A stretch of DNA of 64,000 bases from CBDCCV01 sp965215025 (GTDB taxonomy: Bacteria > Bacteroidota > Rhodothermia > Rhodothermales > Salinibacteraceae), in the NCBI GenBank assembly GCA_965215025.1, contig CBDCCV010000001.1:868001-932000 (forward strand), read 5' to 3'. Positions 57,524 to 64,000 of the stretch are shown piece after piece. Below the pieces are notes generated by a model. The model was not told the DNA's origin, did no database searches, and was given only the letters and a program-made list of their open reading frames with translations. How positions within the stretch are numbered: the first letter of the stretch is position 1; every line of letters starts with the position of its first letter. A program made the position numbers and the translations under genes.

Positions 57524-59290
57524 CTATCCGCGCTCGGCCAGGCGCACGTCACGGGCCTTGAGCTGGAGCGAGGTGCGCCCGCGCCAGGTGTTCTCCTCAA
57601 TCGAAAAGGCGAGTTCGAGCGGGCGGCCCTGGCGGGCGCTCTTTTGGACCACGGACAGCTTCTCGCCCATCCCGAAGCCGATCACGTCTAGGCTCGCGCC
57701 GCTCGCGCCGTCGCCAGAGGCGGCGGCCGGGCGCACGGCAAACTTGAGGTGCTTGCCTTCTTTGCCCACCGTGCGCGGCGTGCCGGCTACCTCCACGGCC
57801 TCGGCCTTGAACACCGGCGCCAGGTTCGTCGGGCCGAAGGGGGCGAACTGCCTGAGCACGGCCCAGAATCTTCCTGAGACGTCGCCGATCTCGCTAAGCT
57901 CCAGCGGCGCGTCGATCTCGATGGCGGGCTTGAGCAGCTCCGCCGTGATCTGCTCGCCCACGGCCTCGTCAAAAGCGTCGCGGAAGGCGGGCAGGTGCTG
58001 CTCCTCTAAGGAAAGTCCGGCCGCGTGGTCGTGCCCGCCAAACTGAACGAGGAGGTCCTTGCACTGCGCCAGCGCCTTGTACACGTTGACGCCGTGGATG
58101 GAGCGCGCCGAGCCTTTCAGAATATCCTCGCCCGCGCGGCCCAAGAGGACGGCCGGCTTGTGGAAGCGCTCCACGATCCGGCTCGCCACGATGCCGACGA
58201 CGCCCAGGTGCCAGCCCGCGTCGTAGAGGACGAGCGCGTGGCGCTGGCGCGAGGTGATCTGCCGCTCGGCCTGGCGCACGGCGGCGGCGGTCGTCTCGCG
58301 GTCCACGGCGCGGCGCTCGGCGTTGAGCGCTTCGAGCGTCTGCGCGTGCTCTCGGCCCTCGGCCACGCTCTCCGAGAGGAGCAGGCGCACGGCGTGCGCG
58401 GCGTGGTCGAGCCGCCCGGCGGCGTTGATCCGCGGCCCAATCGTAAAGACGATCTGCGTCGAGGTCGCGCCGCTGAGGTCGAGGCCGGCCTGCTCGGCCA
58501 GCGCGCGCAGGCCTGGACGCGGCGCGGCGCGCAGGCGCTCCAGCCCCTCGCGCAAAAGCACTCGGTTCTCGCCGTAGACCGGCACGATGTCCGACGCGAT
58601 GGAGATCGCCAAAAGATCGAGGTAGGCAAAAGCGTCCTCAGCAGGCGCGCCGATCTCTTGGAGCACGGCCTGGACGAGCTTGAAGCCTACGCCGCATCCG
58701 GAAAGCTCCTTAAACGGATACGGGCAGTCCGGGCGCTTCGGGTCGAGGACGGCCAGCGCGTCCGGCAGCGCGTCCGGCGCCGTGTGGTGGTCGCAGATGA
58801 TGAGGTCAAGGCCTTTTTCTTTGGCGTACGCGGCCTCGTGCACGGCCGTCACGCCGCAGTCCAGCGCGATGACGAGCGTGGCGCCCTGCTCCGAGGCGTA
58901 ATCGAGGCCCGCTTCGCAGAGGCCGTAGCCGTGCTCGAAGCGGTGCGGGATGAAGAAGTCCGCCTCGGCACCCTGCGCGCGGAGGAAGTGCACCATGAGC
59001 GCCGTCGAGGTCGTCCCGTCCACATCGTAATCGCCGTAGACGAGGATGCGCTCGCCGTCTTGCAGGGCGCGCGCCACGCGGGCGGCGGCGGCGTCCATAT
59101 CCGCCATCAGAAACGGGCTGTGCAGATGGGCGCGGTTCGGGCGGAAAAAATGCTTGGCCTGGCCGAGCGTCTCGACGCCGCGCAGGACGAGCGCGCGTGC
59201 GAGCGCCTCGGGCAGATCGTTAAGCGCGCGCCGAAGCCGCTCGATGGCCTCCGGCTCGTCCACGTCGCGTAGCAGCCAGCGGTAGTGCAT
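57524..59290 (-). CDS. recJ: Single-stranded-DNA-specific exonuclease RecJ
   Basis: DHH-family 5'-3' exonuclease for recombination and mismatch repair, 588 aa from MHYRWLLRDVDEPE. Motif I YGDYDVDGTTSTALM is at about 81-95, motif III ICDHHTAPD near 170 (DHH), GCGVGFKLVQAVL and a DHHA1 domain with QFGGHDHAAGLSLEE near 425-439. An OB-fold region follows. The catalytic Asp and His residues are all visible. The start at MHYRW was used because upstream frame sequence is non-homologous. A 54-bp gap precedes the downstream Uma2 gene. Confidence 0.96.
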   Translation of the reverse strand: MHYRWLLRDVDEPEAIERLRRALNDLPEALARALVLRGVETLGQAKHFFRPNRAHLHSPFLMADMDAAAARVARALQDGERILVYGDYDVDGTTSTALMVHFLRAQGAEADFFIPHRFEHGYGLCEAGLDYASEQGATLVIALDCGVTAVHEAAYAKEKGLDLIICDHHTAPDALPDALAVLDPKRPDCPYPFKELSGCGVGFKLVQAVLQEIGAPAEDAFAYLDLLAISIASDIVPVYGENRVLLREGLERLRAAPRPGLRALAEQAGLDLSGATSTQIVFTIGPRINAAGRLDHAAHAVRLLLSESVAEGREHAQTLEALNAERRAVDRETTAAAVRQAERQITSRQRHALVLYDAGWHLGVVGIVASRIVERFHKPAVLLGRAGEDILKGSARSIHGVNVYKALAQCKDLLVQFGGHDHAAGLSLEEQHLPAFRDAFDEAVGEQITAELLKPAIEIDAPLELSEIGDVSGRFWAVLRQFAPFGPTNLAPVFKAEAVEVAGTPRTVGKEGKHLKFAVRPAAASGDGASGASLDVIGFGMGEKLSVVQKSARQGRPLELAFSIEENTWRGRTSLQLKARDVRLAERG

Positions 59291-59961
59291 TCTTTCTTTA
59301 AGAGGGTCAGAAGAGAAAAAAGGGAAGCGTGGAAGAGAAGATAAGACGGCGCGGGGGCGAACACCACCGGGCGCCGGCGCCAGCAGTCCTCTGCGCAAAA
59401 GAACAAGCATTAGGCCCGTCACTGAAGCGCGCTGTTGCTGCACCGAACGGCCGGCCGCGGCTCTCAGCCTGCAAGCGCTGACGGTAAAGCAGTCGGCGGT
59501 CCATGACAAAGCAATCGGCGGTCCGCCGTCCGCTGTCTGCGGTCCTGCTGGCACCGCCTTTCTGCGTGGCACAACTCACGCTAAGCAGGAGCGCTTAACG
59601 GGAATTTCTTGTAAGAGGCCGGTTAGGCGTGCAATTTTAGATGAGCCTGTTCTATCTTGACTAAGCACATGTCTCGTGCAGGGCCTTTGCTTTCACGTTG
59701 GGCGTCCTTCCGGTACTGTGCCAGGCGCCCGCTTGGCCGGTCCCCCGCTCCGCTGCTCAGGCATCCGTCTGCGTCTTACCCGCCTCTACCCCGCGCTTTC
59801 TACGGGGCACTTTCCGCGCGGCCCGCATGGCCTCCTCGCAGAGTTCCGGGCCGCCGTACAGCGTCGCCACCATCTGCTTTTGCAACCGCACGTGGCGGCC
59901 CGAGCTGCCGTACGCCGTCGGTGAGGCCCCCACGCACTTTCTGATACCCTTTTGCTCTCGC
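59291..59961. other. Divergent intergenic region with a C-rich rho leader
   Basis: About 670 bp between recJ and rho. The right part (roughly 59690-59850) is C-rich and G-poor in tracts (GCTCCGCTGCTCAGGCATCC, CGTCTTACCCGCCTCTACCC), as expected for a Rho utilisation site. A TTGAC at 59657 and GCCTTTGC at 59685 could form a Bacteroidota promoter. A 17-bp direct repeat (59486-59502 and 59508-59524, one mismatch) and a GACGACC-like tract lie near 59520. No convincing small gene was found. Confidence 0.45.
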
Positions 59962-61602
59962 ATGAAGATCTCCACGCTGCAAGAAAAGAAGATCGAGGAG
60001 CTGCGCGACCTCGCGCGCGGGATGAACCTAACGGGCGTCTCGAAGATGCGCAAGCAGGACCTCATCTACCGCATCCTGGAAGCCCGCGCGGAGAAGGAGG
60101 CCGCCGGCCGGGGCGGCAACGGCGCCAAGGCGCGCCCTTCCGCCGGCACGCCGGCGTCCTCCAACGGCGCCTCGGCGGAGCAGGGCGGCGGCGCCTCGTC
60201 GTCCGGCGAGCGCGCGGCGCCGAGCAACGGCGCCCCAAGCGGCGCGCAGCCGGAGCCGGAAGGCGCACCGCGCCGCGAAGGGCGCGCCAAGAACCGCCGC
60301 CGCGGCCGCCGCCGTGACGAGCGCCGGAAAAAGGACCGCCGTCAAGGCGAGCAGCGCCAAGGCAAACAGCGCAAGAACGACGCCCGCCAGAAGACCCCCG
60401 AAGCGAAAGAGCGCGCCGCCAAGGGCGCCCTCTACGACGGCCGCCCTGACTACATGGCCGAGTACGACGCCGACGCCACCGCGCTCGAAGGCATGATCGA
60501 CCGCGTGGGCCTCCTCGAAGTGCTCCCCGACGGCTACGGCTTCCTCCGCTCGCACGAGTACAACTACGAGTCCGGCCCGGACGACATCTACGTCTCCCCC
60601 TCGCAGATCAAGCGCTTCGACCTCCAAGCCGGCGACACGGTGTCCGGCAAGGTGCGCCCGCCCAAAGAAGGCGAGAAGTACTTCGCGCTCATCCAGGTAG
60701 ACGAGGTCAACGGCCGCGCCCCCGGCGAGACCGAGGAGCAGCGCCCCGACTTCGAGAACCTCACGCCGCTTTTCCCGGACGAGCAGCTCGTCCTCGAGAC
60801 CGAACCCGGCGAGCTGTCCACGCGCATCATCGACCTCTTGGCGCCCATCGGGAAGGGGCAGCGCGGGCTGATCGTCTCCCCGCCGAAGGCCGGCAAGACG
60901 GTGCTCTTGCAGAAGATCGCCAACGCCGTCATCACGAACCACCCCGAGGCGCACCTGATGATCCTCCTCGTGGACGAGCGCCCGGAAGAGGTCACCGACA
61001 TGGAGCGCAGCGTAGAGGGCGAGGTCATCTCCTCGACCTTTGACCAGGACCCGGAGCGCCACGTGGAGGCGGCCGAGGCCGTGCTCACCAAGGCCAAGCG
61101 CCTCGTAGAAGCCGGGCAGGACGTGGTCATCCTCCTGGACTCGATCACCCGCCTGGCCCGCGCCCACAACGCCACGACCGCCTCGAAAGGCCGCACGCTC
61201 AGTGGCGGCGTCGAGGCCGGCGCGCTGCGCGGCCCCAAGCGCTTTTTCGGCTCGGCGCGCCACGTGCAGGAGGGCGGCTCCTTGACCATCATCGGCACGG
61301 CGCTCGTGGACACCGGCTCGAAGATGGACGAGGTGATCTTTGAGGAGTTCAAGGGGACGGGCAACATGGAACTCGTCCTCGACCGCGAGATGGCCAACCG
61401 GCGCATCTACCCGGCCATCGACGTGATCGCCTCCGGCACGCGGCGCGAGGACCTGCTCCTCGATGAGGAGCGCCTGAGCCGCGTCTGGGTCCTGCGCAAG
61501 ATCCTCGCGGACATGTCTCCCATCGAGGCCATGACCTTCCTCCAGGAAAAGATGCAGGGCACCGCCAGCAACGAGGACTTCCTCGTCATGATGAACTCGT
61601 GA
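59962..61602 (+). CDS. rho: Transcription termination factor Rho with long disordered insert
   Basis: Hexameric RNA helicase that ends transcription, 546 aa from MKISTLQEKKIEELRDLARG. The N-terminal Rho-N domain (1-50) is followed by an unusual low-complexity stretch of about 110 residues (52-165) rich in Gly, Ala, Ser, then Arg/Lys (KNRRRGRRRDERRKKDRRQ). The RNA-binding cold-shock-like domain (about 172-250), Walker A SPPKAGKT near 306-313, the Q-loop region, and the C-terminal ATPase complete the protein. Bacteroidota Rho proteins carry such disordered inserts, reported to drive phase separation in Bacteroides. Confidence 0.96.
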   Translation: MKISTLQEKKIEELRDLARGMNLTGVSKMRKQDLIYRILEARAEKEAAGRGGNGAKARPSAGTPASSNGASAEQGGGASSSGERAAPSNGAPSGAQPEPEGAPRREGRAKNRRRGRRRDERRKKDRRQGEQRQGKQRKNDARQKTPEAKERAAKGALYDGRPDYMAEYDADATALEGMIDRVGLLEVLPDGYGFLRSHEYNYESGPDDIYVSPSQIKRFDLQAGDTVSGKVRPPKEGEKYFALIQVDEVNGRAPGETEEQRPDFENLTPLFPDEQLVLETEPGELSTRIIDLLAPIGKGQRGLIVSPPKAGKTVLLQKIANAVITNHPEAHLMILLVDERPEEVTDMERSVEGEVISSTFDQDPERHVEAAEAVLTKAKRLVEAGQDVVILLDSITRLARAHNATTASKGRTLSGGVEAGALRGPKRFFGSARHVQEGGSLTIIGTALVDTGSKMDEVIFEEFKGTGNMELVLDREMANRRIYPAIDVIASGTRREDLLLDEERLSRVWVLRKILADMSPIEAMTFLQEKMQGTASNEDFLVMMNS

Positions 61603-62000
61603 GAGATGGCCTGGCGACAAGCTTCTTAAGCTCTGGCTCCTTTTTTTGCACAGAGATAAGTGGAAGAATCAAGCGGAAATGCGGTTGCTCCTGTCTGAGC
61701 CGCCGCTCCAGTCGAAGAGCCAGGCGCTCCACCGTTCTTGAGCGAGGGCAGAGTTGTTCGATAAGCGCTGCCGCTGTCCGTTTTCGCCCCTGAGGATGTG
61801 TGTGACCTTCCCCGATTGGGTGGACACCGGGTTAAGGTCACTCCGAGACCTGACGCCCTGCAAGTACGTCTGTCACCAGTGGCGGGGAACGCCTGAACGG
61901 TTCGGGCTAAATCCCCCACCACGCCGTGGGACTGAACACCTTAGAAGACGCAGGTAACCACGTACCCCTCCACGAAGGCTCCCCGCCGCTAAGCGCTGCC
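61603..62000. other. Intergenic region after rho with an inverted repeat
   Basis: About 400 bp without a convincing gene. It holds a T-run (CTCCTTTTTTTGC near 61638) that may mark the end of the rho transcript, and an inverted repeat GTGACCTT (61802) facing AAGGTCAC (61834) around CCCCGATTGGGTGGACAC. The latter resembles the tip of an IS3-like element, but no transposase frame was found. Confidence 0.35.
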
Positions 62001-62960
62001 TCAGCGCGCGCCCGTGGCATTGACCCGGATGCGGTACAGCTTCGAGCCGGCGGTGATGAAGAGCGTGTCGTTCGCCGCCCCGCCGAAGGTGACGTTCGTG
62101 GCGGGCTGCGGTACCGGGATGCGGTCCACGAGCTGGCCGTCGGTGCCAAAGATCCAGAGGCCGCCGGGGCCGGTGGAGTAGAGGCGGCCCTCCGCGTCCA
62201 CGGCCATGCCGTCCGCGTTGCCTTCGGCGTCGGGGTCGTCAAGCGTGGCGAAGCGGCGGCCCGTCATGGCCGTGCTGTCGGCGGTGAGGTCGAAGGCCTG
62301 GATGAACCCGCCGCGCGTGTCGTTGACGTAGAGGCGGCTTTCGTCGGGCGCGAGGACGATGCCGTTGGGCCGCTCGAAGGCGTCGGTGATTAGCTCGACC
62401 TCGCCCTCGGGCGTGAGGCGGTAGACGCCGGAGAAGTCGAGTTCGCGCGCTTCGTCCTCGACGCCGTAGGGCGGGTCGGTGAAGTAGATCGCGCCGTCGG
62501 AGGCGACGGCGGCGTCGTTGGGGCTGTTGAGGCGCTGGCCCTCGTAGCGCTCGGCCAGGGGCGTTTCCTGCCCGTTTTCTTCCACGCGCGCGAGGCGGCG
62601 CCAGCCGTGCTGCGCCAGGACGAGGCGCCCCTCACCGTCGGCCGTGATGCCGTTGGAGTTGCCCGAAGGCCGGCGGAAGACGGCGACACTGTCGCCATTG
62701 GGTGTCCACTTGTAGACGGTGTTGGCGGGGATGTCGCTAAAGAGCAGGTGCCCGTCCGGGTGCCAGTACGGGCCTTCGAGGAACTCAAACCCGCCGGCAA
62801 CCTCTTCGACCTGCGTCCCTTCCGGCACGGGCGACGGCGCGGCGCCGGGCGATTGCGCGGCGGCGCTCCCGGCCAGGCCAACGCCTAGCGCTACCCCGGC
62901 GAGCAAAAAGAGGCTACGGGTTGAGAAAAGACGTGCGGCGCGGCTGGCGGGGTTTTTCAT
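62001..62960 (-). CDS. Exported SMP-30/gluconolactonase-like beta-propeller
   Basis: A 319-aa secreted protein with signal peptide (hydrophobic 17-34, cleavage near SAAAQ). The SMP-30 domain (about 48-300) shows FLEGPYWHPDGHLLFSDIPA, NSNGITADGEGRLVLAQHG, LNSPNDAAVASDGAIYFTDP and FERPNGIVLAPDESRLYVND. The metal-ligand residues Glu (FLEGP), Asn (SPND) and Asp (PDESRLYVND) are in place, so a lactonase or similar hydrolytic activity is likely. The sugar-lactone substrate is not known. Confidence 0.92.
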   Translation of the reverse strand: MKNPASRAARLFSTRSLFLLAGVALGVGLAGSAAAQSPGAAPSPVPEGTQVEEVAGGFEFLEGPYWHPDGHLLFSDIPANTVYKWTPNGDSVAVFRRPSGNSNGITADGEGRLVLAQHGWRRLARVEENGQETPLAERYEGQRLNSPNDAAVASDGAIYFTDPPYGVEDEARELDFSGVYRLTPEGEVELITDAFERPNGIVLAPDESRLYVNDTRGGFIQAFDLTADSTAMTGRRFATLDDPDAEGNADGMAVDAEGRLYSTGPGGLWIFGTDGQLVDRIPVPQPATNVTFGGAANDTLFITAGSKLYRIRVNATGAR

Positions 62961-63022
62961 CGTGCTCCTGTTTTGGATGTCCGAGAGGCTCCGGGGCTTA
63001 AAACCCTAACGAAACCCAGAGG

Positions 63023-63207
63023 CTGTCATTGCGAGGAGTCCCCCCGGCGCCGGGGGAAACTCTGCCGGGACGACGTGGCAATCTCATCCGGTTTGCTCCC
63101 TTGTGAGATGGCACCAATGGGCATGACCTAAAGGCCTCCGCGCTCCCGGAGCCTGCCGGAGTTTACCCCGCCAAGCGGGGGCACCGGGGGTCGCTCGCAA
63201 TGACAAG
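63023..63207. repeat. Interspersed inverted-repeat element R4
   Basis: About 185 bp between the SMP-30 and DUF2945 genes. CTGTCATTGCGAGGAGTCCC at the left end faces (reversed) CTTGTCATTGCGAGCGACCC at the right end. Inside are GTGGCAATCTC on the left, small G/C-rich hairpins (CCCCCGGCGCCGGGGG) and GAGATGGCACCAATG. It shares the GTCATTsCGAG core with R1-R3 but lacks their AACCCAAGTTGTGACC tips. Confidence 0.65.
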
Positions 63208-63228
63208 CAGGGGTTTTGCTAGGCGTTC

Positions 63229-63447
63229 TTAGTCTTCCTTGCGCACTTCGCTTTCGAGCTTGAGCACGCGCTGGCCGTCGTCTTGTTCGATGACGAGGGC
63301 GGGATCGTCCTCGGAGCCGTTGCGCGTGATCTCCTTGCCGCTGATCTGGCGCGTGGTCTTCTCCTTGTGCTGCTCTTTGATGGTGCCGGAGGCGCGGCCG
63401 TTGCCCCAGGGCCAGGACACGCGGTCGCCTTTGTTGTAGCTGCTCAT
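63229..63447 (-). CDS. DUF2945 (HVA1 TUDOR-like) small protein
   Basis: A 72-aa protein from MSSYNKGDRVSWPWGNGRAS. The SH3-like pattern KGDRVSWPWGNGRASGTIKE, then KTTRQISGKEITRNGSEDDP and ALVIEQDDGQRVLKLESEV, is DUF2945 (hypervirulence-associated TUDOR domain). In bacteria its function is unknown; the domain often appears in stress-related gene neighbourhoods. It overlaps no other gene and sits next to repeat element R4. Confidence 0.93.
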   Translation of the reverse strand: MSSYNKGDRVSWPWGNGRASGTIKEQHKEKTTRQISGKEITRNGSEDDPALVIEQDDGQRVLKLESEVRKED

Positions 63448-63617
63448 GCGTCGGTGCCGGTTGCTGTTTGGGGGTTGCGTGCGGACGGGTACGCTTAGCA
63501 CAGGCGGGGCGTTCGCCGAGCAGCTTCTCAAACTTTCCAGAAGGCGACGGGTATGGAAGAGGTGGCGGTGCCGCCGCCGCACCGCTTCGCATCCGCCCCG
63601 CTAAGCGCTCTTCTCCC

Positions 63618-64000
63618 ATGCCCCAACGTTTCCTCCTTCTCCTCGCCGCGTTTGGTCTTCTGCTGACGGGCTGCGCCGAGGACGCCGAGCAGCAGCCCGC
63701 CGACACCGCCGATGCCGATGCTTATCTCTTCCCCGTACGCCAGGGCGGGCAGTGGGGCTACATCGACCGCAGCGGGGCGATGGTCGTGGAGCCGCAGTTT
63801 GAGGCGGCCTATCCGTTCTCCGAGGCGCGCGCGCTCGTGCGGCAGGGCGGGCAGTACGGGTACATCGACCCCAACGGCGAGGTGATTATCGAGCCGCAGT
63901 TCGAGGACGGCTGGTACTTCTCCGAGGGGCAGGCGCCGGTCAAGGACGGCGGCGCGTGGCGGCTCATCGACGCGAGCGGCGCCGTCCAGAGCACCCTGGC
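63618..64000 (+). CDS. WG-repeat lipoprotein, 3' end cut by window
   Basis: Begins MPQRFLLLLAAFGLLLTGCA, with signal peptide and lipobox LLTGC. WG-type repeats follow: RQGGQWGYIDRSGAMVVEPQ, RQGGQYGYIDPNGEVIIEPQ and a third, VKDGGAWRLIDASGAV. These KWGYI-like units form beta-rich surface or periplasmic repeats common in Bacteroidota. The gene runs off the right edge, so full length is unknown. Confidence 0.9.
   Translation, partial: MPQRFLLLLAAFGLLLTGCAEDAEQQPADTADADAYLFPVRQGGQWGYIDRSGAMVVEPQFEAAYPFSEARALVRQGGQYGYIDPNGEVIIEPQFEDGWYFSEGQAPVKDGGAWRLIDASGAVQSTL

Noticed and set aside
59676..59924. An 82-codon plus-strand frame in the rho leader as a leader peptide gene
   Set aside because: The composition is that expected of random GC-rich DNA, and the C-rich content is better explained as a Rho-binding leader.
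61754..61957. Possible IS3-type transposase remnant near CCCCGATTGGGTGGACAC
   Set aside because: The inverted repeat is suggestive, but no DDE motif or transposase-like frame could be read in either strand.

Overview
The window is about 64 kb of high-GC bacterial chromosome. It fits a Rhodothermales-like member of the Bacteroidota/Rhodothermota (relatives of Salinibacter, Rhodothermus, Rubricoccus). This is inferred from gene content: the rpmB-rpmG-DUF4295 block, a DUF4249 lipoprotein, candidate sulfonolipid enzymes, a Rho factor with a long disordered insert, and a general lack of strong Shine-Dalgarno sequences.

The left part (1-14.5 kb) is core genome: a UDG-superfamily glycosylase and dnaB; a minus-strand block of rpmB, rpmG, a DUF4295 gene and five tRNAs (Pro, Arg and three tRNA-Cys); phosphosulfolactate synthase; a LolC/E-type permease with a lipoprotein; ychF; a phosphatase; nusB and comEC. 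At about 13.84-14.42 kb lies a clear chromosomal replication origin, with an AT-rich unwinding stretch and at least seven close matches to the DnaA box. It sits between comEC and pgi, and no dnaA is in view. A pair of identical-arm palindromes exactly 20 bp apart stands beside it.

From 14.5 to 31.6 kb come pgi, a cation/Ca2+ exchanger and an AI-2E family permease. Then follow a persulfide dioxygenase-rhodanese fusion with a TauE exporter, a copper-type operon (HMA chaperone, DUF1684, DUF411), AzlCD, a flavin monooxygenase and a secreted beta-propeller. A toxin-antitoxin scrapyard includes DUF433 with a broken DUF5615 partner next to a DUF4160/DUF2442 pair. A truncated LVIVD gene, a Nudix hydrolase, a DUF1206 membrane protein and an alpha-oxoamine synthase (candidate cysteate/serine acyltransferase) close this part.

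From 31.6 to 43.7 kb: an AT-rich patch, a histidine kinase, an ABC exporter, an HtrA-like protease with a perfect MarR-type operator in front and marR next to it, D-amino-acid oxidase with a stand-alone Lrp ligand domain, a DUF4249 lipoprotein, an M14 peptidase and a PHA-system protein. From 43.7 to 51.9 kb there is a dense run of poorly characterised membrane and ion-handling proteins (DUF389, YihY/BrkB, DUF421/YetF, a two-TM K+ channel, DUF2254, MscS) around a tyrosine-rich stress-type protein. It is the best candidate for an undescribed functional module, probably osmotic or envelope stress. The right end has DinB, DUF2911, an uncharacterised cysteine-peptidase-like protein, ArsR, a recJ-Uma2-SulP operon, rho with a long C-rich leader, an SMP-30 protein, DUF2945 and a truncated WG-repeat lipoprotein.

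Four intergenic imperfect inverted-repeat elements (about 150-200 bp, GTCATTCCGAGCGAAG-like cores) are scattered through the window. No rRNA, CRISPR array, prophage or intact insertion sequence was seen.
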